Shown here piece by piece: positions 1 through 12,686 of a DNA stretch of 64,000 nucleotides. The first letter of the stretch is position 1. Every line of letters begins with the position of its first letter. Both the position numbers and the translations under genes were made by a program. The stretch is from Lepturacanthus savala (lineage: Eukaryota > Chordata > Actinopteri > Scombriformes > Trichiuridae). Under the pieces are notes generated by a model, which was given only the letters and a program-made list of their open reading frames with translations, had not been told where the DNA came from and did no database searches. Location: the NCBI GenBank assembly GCA_030544235.1, contig CM060469.1:13510017-13574016 (forward strand), in the 5' to 3' direction.

Positions 1-2535
1 GGCTTGAAGCTACTTGTTAGTCGGTGGAAAGTTTTATTTATTTATTTATTTTTATATAACCAGTGCGAAGATTGTCAGAAATAGAACTAAAAGCATGAAG
101 TTTTGTAGGTCATTGTTATTGTGCAATCCAGGGTGCACTAACCATGGTTGTCTGTCCTGACGCTGGCAGGTTGAATCATCACAATCATGTGAGCTCTATC
201 CTGAGATACCCCCCGTCCATCAATGCAACACTGCTATAATTCTTCTATGGTTAATAACCATAAATCAAATGAGATTCATAAACCATTAAGATGGTGCTTA
301 TTATCTCTTACACTAGGTAGTTCAGATATTCATAGCCTGGAGGTACGTGCCTTCAAACCAATAATCTGCTCCATCTCTGCAATATTTCCCTCTTTTTATC
401 ACATGAATTATGCTTTGTGTCATAATTTACCAGAACATTCCTCATCACAAGAGTCAGCCGCTGTACTGAATTCATTTTCGCTGCTTGTACACCACACCGG
501 TGTACACCTTTTTTTCCCAGAACCTCTTACTAACATGGATAGGCGTGAATTACAAGGTCAAATGTCGCTCGCGGTTCACGATATACGGCGCAGATTGTGC
601 TTTCGGAGTCGGAAAGTGCAGCGCCTAGGTGTATGAAAAATTAATGCAGTTTTCTTTAACTCCAGGTGCAAGTCTACTCTTAAAAAAAAAAAAAAAAAAA
701 GAAAGGCAACAAACACATTTGGGAGTTTCAGCAGTGCTCAAGCATCAAATTAAGGCCCTACAAGAAGACATCCGTGTATGCCAGTCACGGCTCACCTTCA
801 AAAGCTCTGTGTACAGCAGTCAAAGCCATTTTGTTTGAGAGTACAAAGGCAAACAGGTTATTAAAAGGAAGGCTTTAAAAATTCGAGAGACAGACATTCT
901 CTTTCAAGTCCAATTTTCCCCCACTACTGTATTTGCCACCTATCATTCCGATGAGCGCGCTGCTTTAAAGTGACTCAACAGGGTTCCTGCCAAAGATCTG
1001 ATTCAAGTTTTTAATGAGCCCCGTCATTCCTGCAACTGCTGTCACAGGTGTGGATCCGCTGATGCTGAAGCTCTGTGGGATTTAACACAGGTCCTACCAA
1101 GTCAATTAAAGAGTATAAGCTATTCACACAGAACAAGCGGCGTAACTTATGCATGGAGCGGCTTTGTTTTCCACCACTGCCGCTCTTTTATCGCTCTTGA
1201 ACATCCGTGTCTTGCAGATGACGACACAGAAGCCTCTCACCCCAAGAAATGCGCCCGTCTCTGATCAATTCTCTTGATTTCCAGCTCACATGTCCATGTT
1301 TATTCCTGGGTGAATTACTTTTGAGTGCCTTACTTACTTATTATCAGAACTACATTCTTATAAGAGATCGGACTCTTACGTTAGGTTGTTCATCTTTGGG
1401 ATTTGTTTTTCTTTTGAGCGGTCCAGTGTTCCCACCTCTGTGTGTACATGTGCGTATCTATGGGAAAGATAGAGAGAGAGGGAGAGGGTGTGAGAGAGAG
1501 GAAAGAGGCCTGTAATTCCCTGTCCTCCACATGAACCCCTGATACTGTCCCATATGTTATATTTACCCATTTCACTTGTCAAAGGGCTGATGTGTAGCTT
1601 GTATGGAGAACAAACATGTGTTCCAAATGTGTGTCAGTAATGCTATGCAGTGACCTGACCCCGGCGCGTATTTATGTGCACGTACCGTACCATGCCGTCC
1701 TGTGTTTTATTCTGAATATAAGCAATGTGGAGTTGGAGTGACACTGCTTAGTGGACACAAGGCTACCCAGGCAGGGAAAAAAAATAAACCGATAGAGGTG
1801 CAATTTGAGAATTCGAAGCAAAGGAGGAAGGAAGCGGAATGGGGGTGGGTGGGTAGAGGGAAGCGCGAGGGAGAGAACAGGAGGAATGTATTGGTCAAGC
1901 ACACAGAGTGTCAACAAAGCAGTGTAAAGACTTGTCACTCTTGGTCACTGCGCTTACTGCTCGGCGACTGGAGAGGAATGCGCTGGTCATTCACCCCCTA
2001 GAATAGGCAGTGCTCCTTTGCCCCTTCCTCCCTGTGCACCGCCATTGTATCGGCAAGAACATTGTTCAGGAGATTCCTTTGTCCCTTTAGATTTTTGGAG
2101 GTCCCTTTTCAAGACATCCACCGAGACCCCCTGTGCAGTCAGGCCACAGCTGGTCCCCAAACAGCTGTCCGGGATCAAGCTGAAGTCACCCTAAGCTGCC
2201 TGGCTCCTATTTGAGCCAATGCATTACAGATGTTTATCCTTTAGAATTAGACTGCTGGCCGGCTAGCTGCACGGTGGATGATAATGCAGACTTCTATCTG
2301 GCCGACTTGGTGCAGTTATGTATTTTTGTATTGGGGTCTTAAACCAAGCTGACCCTTGGTAAAGATTTCTCTGTTCACTCCCCTTTCCAATGTGATTGAA
2401 TTCAGCCCCAGCTTAGGGGCCATAATAAGCCTTTCCCAATGCTCCATCCAAGCAGATCTCCAATGCAAAAAGTGTGGCCTCCCCCCATTGTGATGTTTAC
2501 AAGGTCAAGGTTGCAGGGTCAGTGTTTCTGGCTTA
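1..2535. other. Intergenic desert, mostly unique sequence
   Basis: No exon-like frame. The open frames are short and lack domains or low-complexity structure typical of protein. It contains an A19 tract (682-700) and a GA-rich run (about 1470-1505). The remainder looks single-copy. Confidence 0.6.
682..700. repeat. Poly(A) tract, 19 A
   Basis: Uninterrupted A19 followed by GAAAGG. No SINE or LINE body is recognisable upstream, so it is reported only as a homopolymer. Confidence 0.9.
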
Positions 2536-2539
2536 GTTA

Positions 2540-3100
2540 AATTGGCATGCTCTTTTTTTTTTTGGTAATGGATTACCGACTTGCTGATGGCTTGATGCTT
2601 AGTGTCACTTTTATCAAGGGCAGTAGAATAATATGGGGACAAGCTAAGGATTTAGGGCCAAACGCAGACAATTGGAGCATCTCAATAGATATCGAACACA
2701 CAGTGGTTGGGATTTGCATAACCTGGTCGGAGGCAGATAGGATAGAAAAACACTCTCTTGGACCTGACAGTCTGAAGGATCATTTGAGTGATTTATGCAG
2801 GAAATTGTATTTGCAAAGCAAGGAGATAATTTAATAAAGCAGGGCCTGGCCTAGTCCTCAAGAACAGGGGGCTCTTTGCTGAAAAATGATACAGCCTCCT
2901 GTCTAAGGGGATGGCAGATAACAAAGGCCAATATTTACTGTGGATTTGTGCTCCTTCTATTTCCTGTCTTAGTCTTACTATTATCTTGCCTAGTTTCCTG
3001 AAATGAGCAAACATATTATATGCATACATATAAATCTTTAATATATGCAAATGTAACCTGTTTCATTTCCTTTATGCAAATGTTGTATCATTATTATTAG
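2540..3100. promoter_or_regulatory. Candidate enhancer with three octamer motifs
   Basis: A low-repeat block with three exact POU octamers: ATTTGCAT at 2712-2719, and ATGCAAAT at 3045-3052 and 3074-3081. ATTTGCAA, a near match, lies at about 2809. POU proteins partner SOX proteins at many neural enhancers. Enhancer activity is inferred. Confidence 0.3.
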
Positions 3101-5550
3101 CAAAAATGACGCGAATATCAGTGAATCACACGCAGCCTTAACTACAGTGGTGAATAATCATGCTATTACAGGGAGGAGAGAAAGCGCCAAGAATCCAGAT
3201 AAGTTCATGTACGTCAGGCTCTTAACATCAATCCTTGACAGATAATTAGGTGCTTTATTTAAAACGTTTCTTTTAAAAAACAGTGCGGCGAGGGACGTGT
3301 CTTCCACATGAATACATTTGAGTAACAAGACAACAACATGGGAGGGGAGTTGAATTGTGTTAAGGATGCTGACCTTTGCTTATATCGCAGCATAAAAATG
3401 AATGAAAAGGACTTAGCGTGTGGTGGATCTCCTCTTAAGTGGAGTGCTGTGAGACCTCGTCTTTATTGCATGTAAACAAAAGAGGAAGAACCATATAAAT
3501 ATATGTCCGCTGTCCAATAACTGATATATTTTCGCTAAGTACACTGTTTCACCTCATTAGTGTGCGTCTGATCTGAAGCCTTGCCCCTGCATCAACCCAC
3601 CACATGCGTCTTTGCATGCATCCATACGTATAGGGCTCTTCCTGATATTGTAAGTATGGAGAGAGACTTGGCCCCGGTTAATGTTGCATGTCAGCAGAGT
3701 AAGGGTCTCTCTCTTTCCTTCTGCAGTAGGTCTGTTAATGTTTAGAGTCAGGAGGCCCAGGGGACTCTAAATCCCTTGGACACAAAGAGCCTCTGTGTGC
3801 TGGCGAGGTCACATCTGCCCAATGACTCTGTGTGCATATAGGGAGCACTCTATAGGCCATCAGATGGGCCTGCTGCAACTGCCCCACTTCCATAATACCA
3901 GCCTGTGTGCACTACACTGGCCAGTGGGCTTGATAGAGCTTGACATTTCACCACACGCACATTAAGCTCGCTGTCACGTCATCCCATTCTCTGCAAGATG
4001 CTGCGAGAAAAACATCATAAAAAAGCCAGGCTTAACGGTGGCGAAGCACTGGGACAAAACATCAAAAACATAAAATTAGTGTTTTGGTCATAATGTTGCG
4101 CTGACTGACAATAAATGGTCACACCACTACAATGTCATCACTGGCATTAAACGCGGACGATTATCTTAATGAAAGGAATTTCATTTCACCGCACTCTGCT
4201 GATCTTATCATTACCTGAAAGCCGCTGGTCCTTTTTTAAACCCGACACACAAGAGTCATGATGACGAGGAGAATGGCTGGCTCACATTTGGTCTGACATT
4301 ACGCCTTTCAATAACAGATGTTTACTCAGCGGCTCACATGTGGGGCTCCCTTCTTTAATGAAGGTCCTTAAAGGTGAAATGAACGCTTTGGAAGTGATGC
4401 TTGATTCAATGTCATTTTTTACTAAGATAAAAAAAAAAAACATACCAGAAGGAGTCGTTCTTGTTTATCAGGTCTCCTCACCCAGCACACGTATATTAAC
4501 ACACATTTTGAAGTGATTAGCATTGCTATTGACATGGTAAACAGTGATTAAAAATATATGCCTTTTAATGGGCCCCAGCCTTGCCAATCAGATAGTGTGC
4601 AAGCTAGTCAGTGGAGCAATAAATCATTAGGTCTGGCCACTGGAAACCAGGACTATCCACTGGATCCAGGGTTGACTCGATATGGAGATATCAATGAAAG
4701 CCTTTGTTTTGTCCACCGCAGCAAATTAGACACGCCAGTGTGCTCAGTTAATGTACACACACTGCAATCTTCCTTGACCTATGCAGGCTGAATTTAGCAC
4801 TTGGGGATTTCTCATAAAGAAGAAGTTTCATTCCAGTTGGCTACACTGAGTGAATGTGTCTCAGATGATAGGATGGCTACGAAGGCCATCAGCTGGAATG
4901 AAAATAATCTGTTAAATGAGACAGCAATGTTGTCATACAGCTCATGAAATAACACAGTTGGGGTTCAGCACATTTTAGAGTGAACTAGCCTGTATTTAAC
5001 CAACTGAAAAAAGATTGCTCAAACACATACAAAAGAAAAACTTCCAGTCCAGTTGACCTTTGACCTTGTTCTATTACTCGGGATAAAACTCTGTAACAGG
5101 GATGGCCACTGGCCAGTAAAATGTACTCTGGCTGCCCCATGCACGCTGAGAGCAGTGACACTCTGGGGACAAAGTGGAGGGGCCCTTTTAGGAGGTGACA
5201 ATAACAGGAAAGGTTGGATGAGGTCAGGGTGGTTTGATACCATCCTATTGAGGCCTTAATTGCTCATAGAGAGGCTATAGGGGCCTTCTGTGCATCCACT
5301 GTGAAAGGACCGAGCCAGGGAAGGTAATTTATGACTGGCAGGGTGAGGTTACAGGGAGAGCGTCCCCTTAAAAGAGAGGTATGCATGCCTGGCCCCTCTC
5401 CTGAGCTCAAGTGGCTCAATAGATGGCAATTGAGCTACTTGGGAGGTGGACCTGCAGTCTATTTCTCTTTCCCACTCTCTCATTCTTTCTGCCTTTCCTC
5501 TAACTCTCTCTGTAACTCTGCTCGGTTGCTCCCTCCCATGTCCTAGATCA
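3101..5550. other. Intergenic desert with one motif-rich block
   Basis: No gene is supported. At 4140-4345 the sequence is repeat-free and dense in TTATCT, TAATGA, CATTAC and AACAGATG words, resembling a conserved non-coding element. An A-rich tract lies at about 4428-4440. The rest shows nothing distinctive. Confidence 0.5.
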
Positions 5551-5710
5551 GCTCATCTTGGTGCGCTCCGGCAGGATATCAATCTTAATGAAGCTGCCAG
5601 GCCAGTGTCGTATCAACTTTAGACTACAGGCCTTGATAAGCATACCAATTCTCTGTAACAATACCCAGGGTAATAACCAGGACAATAAGGTCTCACAAAG
5701 GATGGAGTGT
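5551..5710. promoter_or_regulatory. Candidate conserved non-coding block
   Basis: About 160 bp of balanced composition without simple repeats, including ATCAATCTTAATGA, GATAAG, a GTAACAATAC SOX-like word and GGTAATAACC. It is bounded by CT- and GT-rich low-complexity sequence on both sides. Conservation is a guess from composition. Confidence 0.25.
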
Positions 5711-8220
5711 GGAGACATCTGAATTTTATGGGTGCTGTGTGTACGCGTATGTGTGTGTGTTTGAGAAAGAGAGAGAGAGAGACCGCATAAATTGTCTGTC
5801 ACTGAATGTGTATGTGGAGGAGTAGCATGTCTTTAAACTGAACATGTACATATACACTGTAAATGTGCATAATACATAGTGCAAAGAGTTCTTACTTATT
5901 CAAGTCTTGTCCTCATGTCACACTTGGCAGATTCTTATTAAAGGAAGACCACTTATAAAAGCCGAGTTTTGCAATACAGTATGGCTCAAGAGTCTTTAAG
6001 CCGCACTACATTCAAATGCTAAAGTAACTGAAACTTTGTCGGATAAGCCACAGGTCGCGCAGAGAACATCCTACTGTGCAGCAGAGCGAGATTTCCCTCA
6101 TCATTCAGCTTCCCAGTCATGTCTTTGAGATGAGTCAAATGTTGTTCTGTTTACAGTACAGTTTTATCTCCGCAGCCAGATAGGTCTGAAGTGGGAAACG
6201 TGGGCGCCTGCCTGCTGGCTGCTTCTGGTTTGGAGGGCGTTGGAGGACAATGTGTGACTGTGTGACCGTATGTCTGTTTGTATCTGGGGGGTTTGGTCAC
6301 ATGAGGCCAAGATGAACGCCTGTGGTCTTTAATTTATTGTGGTGGGTTTATGTGGCTGTGACTATCACACACATTAGCAACATTACCCTGCTTTCATCTG
6401 CAGTTTCTCTTGGATTAAAATGAGAAGAGAGAGAGAGAGAGAAGATGCTAACCACAAACTTATTTAGGAAGGATGGAGGGAGGAGGGGGATTTCCATTCT
6501 GCTTTCCTTGCCAGGACAGGCAGACATGTGGTTGGACGTTTGATGTCAGCCTCAAGGAATTTGTTTGCAGAAACGGCTCATATGCTGACTGAATTGATAT
6601 AACTCAGCAAAGCTGAGTTATCTTGCATCACCTCCTTGGTATCATCCCATTGTAGGCAATATGCTTGGAATTCAGTAGAAAAAACAACAACAAAAAAAAC
6701 CCAAATCTGGTCATTGTTGCATGTTTTTCATATGCATTTTCCATTTCCATCCAGAGATCTGCCTGCAAATAATCCATATTACATTTGAGGTGAACACGAA
6801 GACACTCTTCTTGGTTTATTGTGGATAGATTAAAAAGATAAATCCTACAGAGAGCAGACGGAGGGGGTCCTCCAGGAGCTTTAAGAGACCAAGAAATTTG
6901 ATGATGCCTCTTGATTCATCCCTTAGATAAGAACCAGCAGACATGCTTCCAACGAGGCTTGGTTGTCACAGGTGGGGTTTTGAATGGCAGGTCCATTCTC
7001 TCATGTGAAGGCTTTTCCGTGAGAGCTCAAAAGATCTAATTAAAAAGAGACTATGGCCCAGGCTACTGGGTGTTTTTCATTATAGCCGCCAAATACAGTA
7101 TAGGTCCTAACCTGAATTTCTACAATTTAAACATATGCCAGTAACAGACCACCATGGAACGTCGGGAGTGCGCAACTCCTCTCCCTCCTCAGTTCGACGC
7201 TGATAAAGAAACAATAAACATATCCGCTCGATACAAATATAGAAACAATTCACACATTTATATGATCAATGGGAAGATGAGTAACACGGAGAGAGCGTTT
7301 CATGCTCCGTCCTGAATCTGTGAGATCAGTTAATGCAGTCCGCTCTACGGACAGTCTGGCTCAGCTGGACATATGAGATATTTATAGATCCAGCTTCCCT
7401 GAGGATTGATTGTCTGGTGGGTTGTTCTGTATTGATCCAAGTTTCAGGAAGCAAACACACCACAGGTCAGACGTCCACGCACACCTCGGGAATGTGTACG
7501 CTGGAAATGCCGTGTACAGGTGTGATGAAGTGGCGAAAGAAGCGGCAAAACGGCTATAGTATACATGATTTAGATTCCATACGTGACGCTCTGGGGGACG
7601 GAGGGTTGACATTCAAATGAGGGCTTGGAAGCGGAGATTTAGAACTAGATAAATTATAGCCTCCCGAGCAGCTGAATGTCCTGCACATGGCTCTCATAGT
7701 GCGTCTCTTTTGTTCCCGATCATGTCTGGGGGGCCCATCTTCCGCAGAAGGTGTACAGTGGCACCATGTTGCATTTTAATTTCTCTTGTTTTTAAGCAGC
7801 AGAGCCCGTCGCTGTCAATGGCCCAAATAATAACGTTTTATCGGTGCACACGGCGCGGCTTGCTGATGCTACTCAGCCATTATGATGAGGTAGAGACAGT
7901 GACAGAGAAAGAGAGGCCTCGGTGCCCCCGCTGCTATAATTTAGGGCACTCTTATCCATGCCATCAGCTCAGATTGTAATTCAAGAAGCAACAGTGTAGA
8001 GGGCCTTGTCCTTTTTTTATGCACAGCCATTATTAGGCCACTGAGATACAGTAGTGGCTTTTAGCACAGGAGAGGACAGACGTAGATGGGTTGTCCAAGT
8101 GTTTTACAATTGAATGTGCTAAACTGCTGCCACCATGCAGCCACACAGGCAGCCAAGGATGGGCCCTGATTCAGGTCTTTCTCGCCCCCTCCTGCTGTCC
8201 TCTGCTCTGGGCCTCAGTGA
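5711..8220. other. Intergenic desert
   Basis: No gene is supported. A GT/GA low-complexity patch lies at about 5748-5783 and a short GA run at about 6427-6443. The stretch 7640-7900 is repeat-free and motif-rich (ATAAATTATAG, AATAATAACGTTTTAT) and could be regulatory. The rest looks unique and featureless. Confidence 0.5.
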
Positions 8221-8224
8221 TGGG

Positions 8225-8410
8225 CAGAGAGGACCGGGCTGTTATCCCCTCTGGTAATTACCACCATTAAAGCTAATCCTGGTCCAATTCAGGCTGCTTT
8301 TGTTTTGAGCTTTATCTCTTCAGTGCTGGAGAGTTTCTCCTTTCAGAGCAGCACACAAAGACACAGTTTTTAGAGTTGGTAATTATCTGTTATATCCCCT
8401 CTGCTGGGAA
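8225..8410. promoter_or_regulatory. Candidate enhancer with duplicated TATCCCCTCTG and TGGTAATTA words
   Basis: TATCCCCTCTG occurs at 8243-8253 and again at 8393-8403. TGGTAATTA, a homeodomain-type site, occurs at 8252-8260 and again at 8377-8385. The two pairs are in opposite order about 130-150 bp apart, framing a repeat-free core. Duplicated motif pairs of this sort are typical of developmental enhancers. Confidence 0.35.
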
Positions 8411-8544
8411 TAGGATGAAAAATACTCGAGATGGACAGGAGCATATCTGCCCTCTCTCTGCCTCTCTCCATCTCCTTCTACCTCTGTCTACAATCGCTCA
8501 CCCTTTCTTTCATTCGGAACGGCAAAAAAAAAAAAAAGAAGATA

Positions 8545-9090
8545 ATTGTTAAATTCTGTGCTGGATGTTATTGAGAGATTAACGAGATTGAGCATGAATT
8601 TATCAATCTCTGTGACAATACTACGATAAATGTAATTATATTCAGTACTTATTAGCATGATGGTAATGCTGGCCTGTAATTTTCCGCTGTAATTGCGGCT
8701 CTATTTTTACGAGGTGTTAACTGCTATTAATCACATTGATGATTCAGTAAATGTAGCGCAAAGATTTCCATTCAATTCCATTTCCTCTGACCTATCTCTC
8801 AGCAGATCTGTCTCTTATCAAAGGAATAAAAGATCATTGTTACATAAAAGAGGAGAGAGAGGCAGAGAGAGAAAGAGGGAGCGCTTCCCATGCAGAACCT
8901 GTTTTAATGGATTTTTTTTTCATCATTTTCCCCAAATCAAACTCAACGTCATAATTTTCAATTTGCCAGTTTTCACTGCGAAGATTTTTCCTTTTTTTTT
9001 TATTTCATGAGCTGGCAAATTGTTAACCGTCAAAGTTAAAGTGACATCCTGCAGCTGGAAATAGACTGGTCCTGGGCTAAGGATAATAAC
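8545..9090. promoter_or_regulatory. Candidate conserved non-coding element with inverted motif pair
   Basis: AT-rich but not low-complexity for about 450 bp, dense in ATAATTG, GTAATTA, CTATTAATCA and TTATCA words. It has a TCF/LEF-type ATCAAAGG at 8817-8824. The perfect inverted pair CAATTTGCCAG (8959-8969) and CTGGCAAATTG (9012-9022) flanks a T-rich centre. A GA run interrupts at about 8850-8882. The character matches vertebrate developmental-gene desert elements. Confidence 0.4.
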
Positions 9091-9108
9091 TGGATAATCT
9101 GAAACAAA

Positions 9109-9312
9109 TGCAGTGTGTGTGTGTGTTTGTGTGGGCGTGTGTGGGCATGTGTGTGTGGGCGTGTGCGAGAGTGAGAGTGATGGAAGGGCTCTTACACTAA
9201 TCAATGTGAGTATTGTGAATCCATGTCTTGTGCACCATGTTAATGCTGGTAACATTATTCTACCCATCATACTAGTTGGCTATCACACAAACACGCACAC
9301 GCACACACAAAC
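9109..9312. repeat. Imperfect GT and CA microsatellites
   Basis: An impure (GT)n with GGGCGTGTG interruptions at about 9112-9170, and a short (AC)n at about 9287-9310 on the other side of 120 bp of unique sequence. Confidence 0.8.
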
Positions 9313-9564
9313 AATGGTCTTCCACCCTTATTTGAGAGGAAAGGTGGCTCGTGCACATCTCTAATAAGCACCATCTGACTACTAGAATCAACAACAGAAT
9401 TGGTGTGATAGGCAGCATGAATCCAAATGCCCTCGTTATATCCAGCAGCAGCCTCCACCAGCTTTCCTCCAGCGTGTCATCACTTTGTTTCCGTTGCCCA
9501 CTCGCGGCTCGCCTTCGCTCCAGATGGTGCTTTACTTCCTGGTCTCGGGCCTGCTGTGCTGGGA

Positions 9565-9930
9565 CCTCCTCTGATTGGTCAGCCCACCTGCTCCCCCGCT
9601 GCCAGGGAGATGATTGACAAGTGCCTTCCCCAAACAGAGGCCCCGCCGTTGCTGACATTCTGTTTATGAGTGACAGCCCCCACGGCGTCGGGCTCCCCGC
9701 TGATGAATCTGGGCATGACATCATTAGTTTCTCTCTATCAAACAGCTGTTCCTGATTCCTGGTGTTCATAAAATCAGGCGTCTGATTCTACGATAAATAA
9801 CATTAATTAGGGTTCGCATGAGTTGCACCAATCATAACTGGCTGAACGCGATGCATGCTCGCTGCAGTGGCAAATCTGGATTTGATTTCAATAAGTAATT
9901 ATCAAACCTTATTAATTTGAGACAAGTCAT
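9565..9930. promoter_or_regulatory. Candidate conserved non-coding element with Pbx/Meis-type site
   Basis: Repeat-free sequence containing CTGATTGGTCAG at 9571-9582 (CCAAT-type near-palindrome), TGATTGACAA at 9611-9620 (close to the Pbx-Meis/Hox composite), then ATAACATTAATTAGGG and AAGTAATTATCAAACC homeodomain-rich stretches near 9800 and 9895. Enhancer role inferred. Confidence 0.35.
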
Positions 9931-12064
9931 AAGGACGGAGTAAAATAATCACACTGCCAAAAAATATACAATCATCGACTTGTGCAACAGGTAACAAATA
10001 AGAAAACCTGCTATGAGGCAGTGTAGCCCAAAAAACAAATAAAACAATATCATTTGCAATTTACAATGAAAATAGTTTTAATATTATGAGTATATGAAGT
10101 ACATAACAATATTGCAAACTACCTCCTCAAATATTACAATAGTGTTGAGTCACCCCCCATCTGAAACAGTATCTACAGAAACAGAACCGTTATGATTGTA
10201 AGACTAATTGCAATTCTAATTGTAACTAGATGGAATGCATCATATTGTACAGTTTTTTTTCTTTCTTTCATCTGGTCACAGAGTGAATGCAACTCAAAGC
10301 TTAATAATATCAGTGTCTATCAGGTTTTGGCCTGTAGAGGCAGAATAAGGAAACGCCGCCTCCGCTGACAGCAGCGGGCTGACAAGGCTGAGTGACAGGA
10401 AGAGGGCTGTGTGGTCAGACCATCGGAGGCCGCGGCTGCCAGTCCTCCAGCTCCGGCCAGATGGTAAGCTTCAGGTGTGTGTGTGTGTGTGTGTGCGTGG
10501 CTCAGGGATTCTCTGGAAAGGAAGGAAAGCAGACATCAGTGCTGGTGTATCTCGGAGGAGCGGTCTACACAGGTAGCTAATGGATACGCTGCCTCAGACA
10601 CCCGCGGGCATCCTCGGGCAATGCGCTGGCACGGCGCCAGCAGGAATCAGGCTTGTCATCATTCAGGCCACAGGCGGAGGTAGGCATAAGTGAAGTGTTT
10701 AGTTTCGGGGGTATTTATTTTCGAGTTGGAGAGGAGGCGCCATGGATGCTGTCCTATTTGCAGGAGGAGGAAAAATAAATGATAAATAAATCAGGGATTT
10801 TTTTATTTATTTCTTTATTTATTTTTTTGCAACCATCATCCTCTTCACGCAGACCCTGAAAACACCAAATTATTCCAATTTGCAGGACCAGCCTCGAGCA
10901 GTGGTGTCTGCTTTGCACTCTATGCAAGGCCATCACAGTGTGTCTAATTATTGATTTCATTTTGACAAGAGGAGTCTTTGCTTTATGTTCTTGTCACCAC
11001 CACCAATGTGTGACAGCAAGGTGTTTGTTATTGTAGTTAATTTATGTCTTTTTTTTCTACTCCCCCCTCCTGTTTCTCTAAATCTGATTATAAATTATTT
11101 TTTATTCAATATTTGTTTTTTTTTTATTCTGCCGAGATTAGCCATCTGGCTGTGGGATGCAGGGAGGGAATCTCTGCTTGTTAGTGACTGGCTTTCACAG
11201 CTCTCCCTCCGCTGAGCTCAAAGCTCACTGAGTGACACTGCTGCCCACTCACACAGACAAAAATACCCACTAACTGGATGGCATATGCGAGACATTCACC
11301 ACAGGGTACAGCTCCATGTGTGTAGGGAAGCTGAAAAGTCCTACCTTGGGCGAATGAAAAAGAGAGACAGCAGAAAGAGGAAAAGAGACAGAAAAGTCCC
11401 CCCCCCCCTTTTCCACTTTCCATAGACTAATACCTTGTCAAATGGAGTGTGGGGGGAGAGGTAGAATTAACTTACATGCGGAGGAAACTTGGCTGATGGC
11501 TTTCCTAGATAAACTGAGCCCCCCCAAGTAAAAGTCCAGGACATCTTTCCCTCAGAGGGTTATGTGGGAAAGTGTGAATATTTGTCCAAACGCTGTGCTG
11601 AAAGCTGTGAGTCGCGAACACATGTGGGAAAGGTGGGCTGAAATATGTTGCACAAATTGGACTTTGTCAGCTCTGTCTGCTAAGCTCTTCAGATGGTCTA
11701 ATTGAACCTGACGTGGCTTTACTTCTGCGGCTTCCTCTTTGGCCCGGCCTCTATTTGTCTTCTCACTCATGTTATAGTCATTAGCCGTGCTCGTCTCATT
11801 GTCCTGCTGCGCCGCTAAAACATGCGTTGGCTTAATAAAGCCTTCATTGTGAGCGGAACAGTAGCACCTCTATGATCGAAAATAAATCTCTGCTGGAAAG
11901 TGTGAAAATCTCCACAAATACTGGTGGAATTAACAAAGCCAATTTTTAATGCCACAGTGCAGAATTCATTTGGCTCTTATATCTTTTTACACTGTGCTTC
12001 TGTAGCAGTAGAAATCATTTTTGGAACATTTTTGGCCTCAAAAAAGTGTAAAGAAAAAGTTCCT
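9931..12064. other. Intergenic desert
   Basis: No gene is supported. It holds (GT)n at about 10475-10495, a GC-richer part at 10340-10690 with a TGGC-N5-GCCA NFI-type palindrome at 10627-10639, and T-rich stretches at 10798-10828 and 11047-11125. The rest is unremarkable. Confidence 0.5.
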
Positions 12065-12398
12065 TTAAAGATCCCATACTGTAGAAAGTGGGATTTGAAT
12101 TGCTTTTTGATTATAAGTCTATGTGCTGTATAAATACTGCCCCATGTTCTAAAACCCTATGTTCAGAAACTGTGTTTTACAGCAAAACATCAGGACTTCT
12201 GTGATGTTGTGATGTCACAATTATACAGCCCCCCCATTCCCTATTAACAGCTGTTTGAATCAGCACAAAATTACTTGTTTTTTCTAGAGTTTTAGAGAGA
12301 AGCTCAAAAGAGGAGATGTAAGACTATATTAACATTAATTTGTTCCTTTCATTTATCTGGTTGATTTCTAACTAAAAAGTACAATATGGGACCTTTAA
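12065..12398. mobile_element. Non-autonomous DNA transposon (MITE-like), 334 bp
   Basis: The left end TTAAAGATCCCATACTGTA (12065-12083) and the reverse complement of the right end (12380-12398) agree at 17 of 19 positions. The body (GATTATAAGTCTATGTGCTG, then GTGATGTCACAATT) resembles a repeat common in percomorph fish. No coding capacity. TTAA begins both ends, so the target duplication cannot be separated from the terminal repeat. Confidence 0.75.
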
Positions 12399-12639
12399 TA
12401 CATCCTGAGAATATCCCCAAACCTCTTAGATGTATCTGCCAAATGCTGTTCATGTGTACTTTTGTGAAATGGCTTTATTTTAGGTGAAAAAATATACCTT
12501 CAAATAAATCAGAAAGTCAACAAACTGGGTAGAAGGGAAACGGCATTTCAACAGGGGGCGCCACATTGTAAATCCAGACTTGAAATACTGTACAGCACAT
12601 TAAAGTGAGGAAATGTTCACAGGAGGCAGCTGGTTCATT

Positions 12640-12642
<3 letters not shown>

Positions 12643-12684
<42 letters not shown>
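12643..12684. repeat. (AC)21 microsatellite
   Basis: A pure 42-nt AC repeat preceded by CATTCAAA and followed by ATTCAG; probably polymorphic. Confidence 0.95.

Positions 12685-12685
<1 letters not shown>

Positions 12686-12686
<1 letters not shown>

Noticed and set aside
9272..9769. 165-codon minus-strand open frame
   Set aside because: No recognisable domain, and it lies across a candidate regulatory block and a CA repeat. Length is within chance for this composition.
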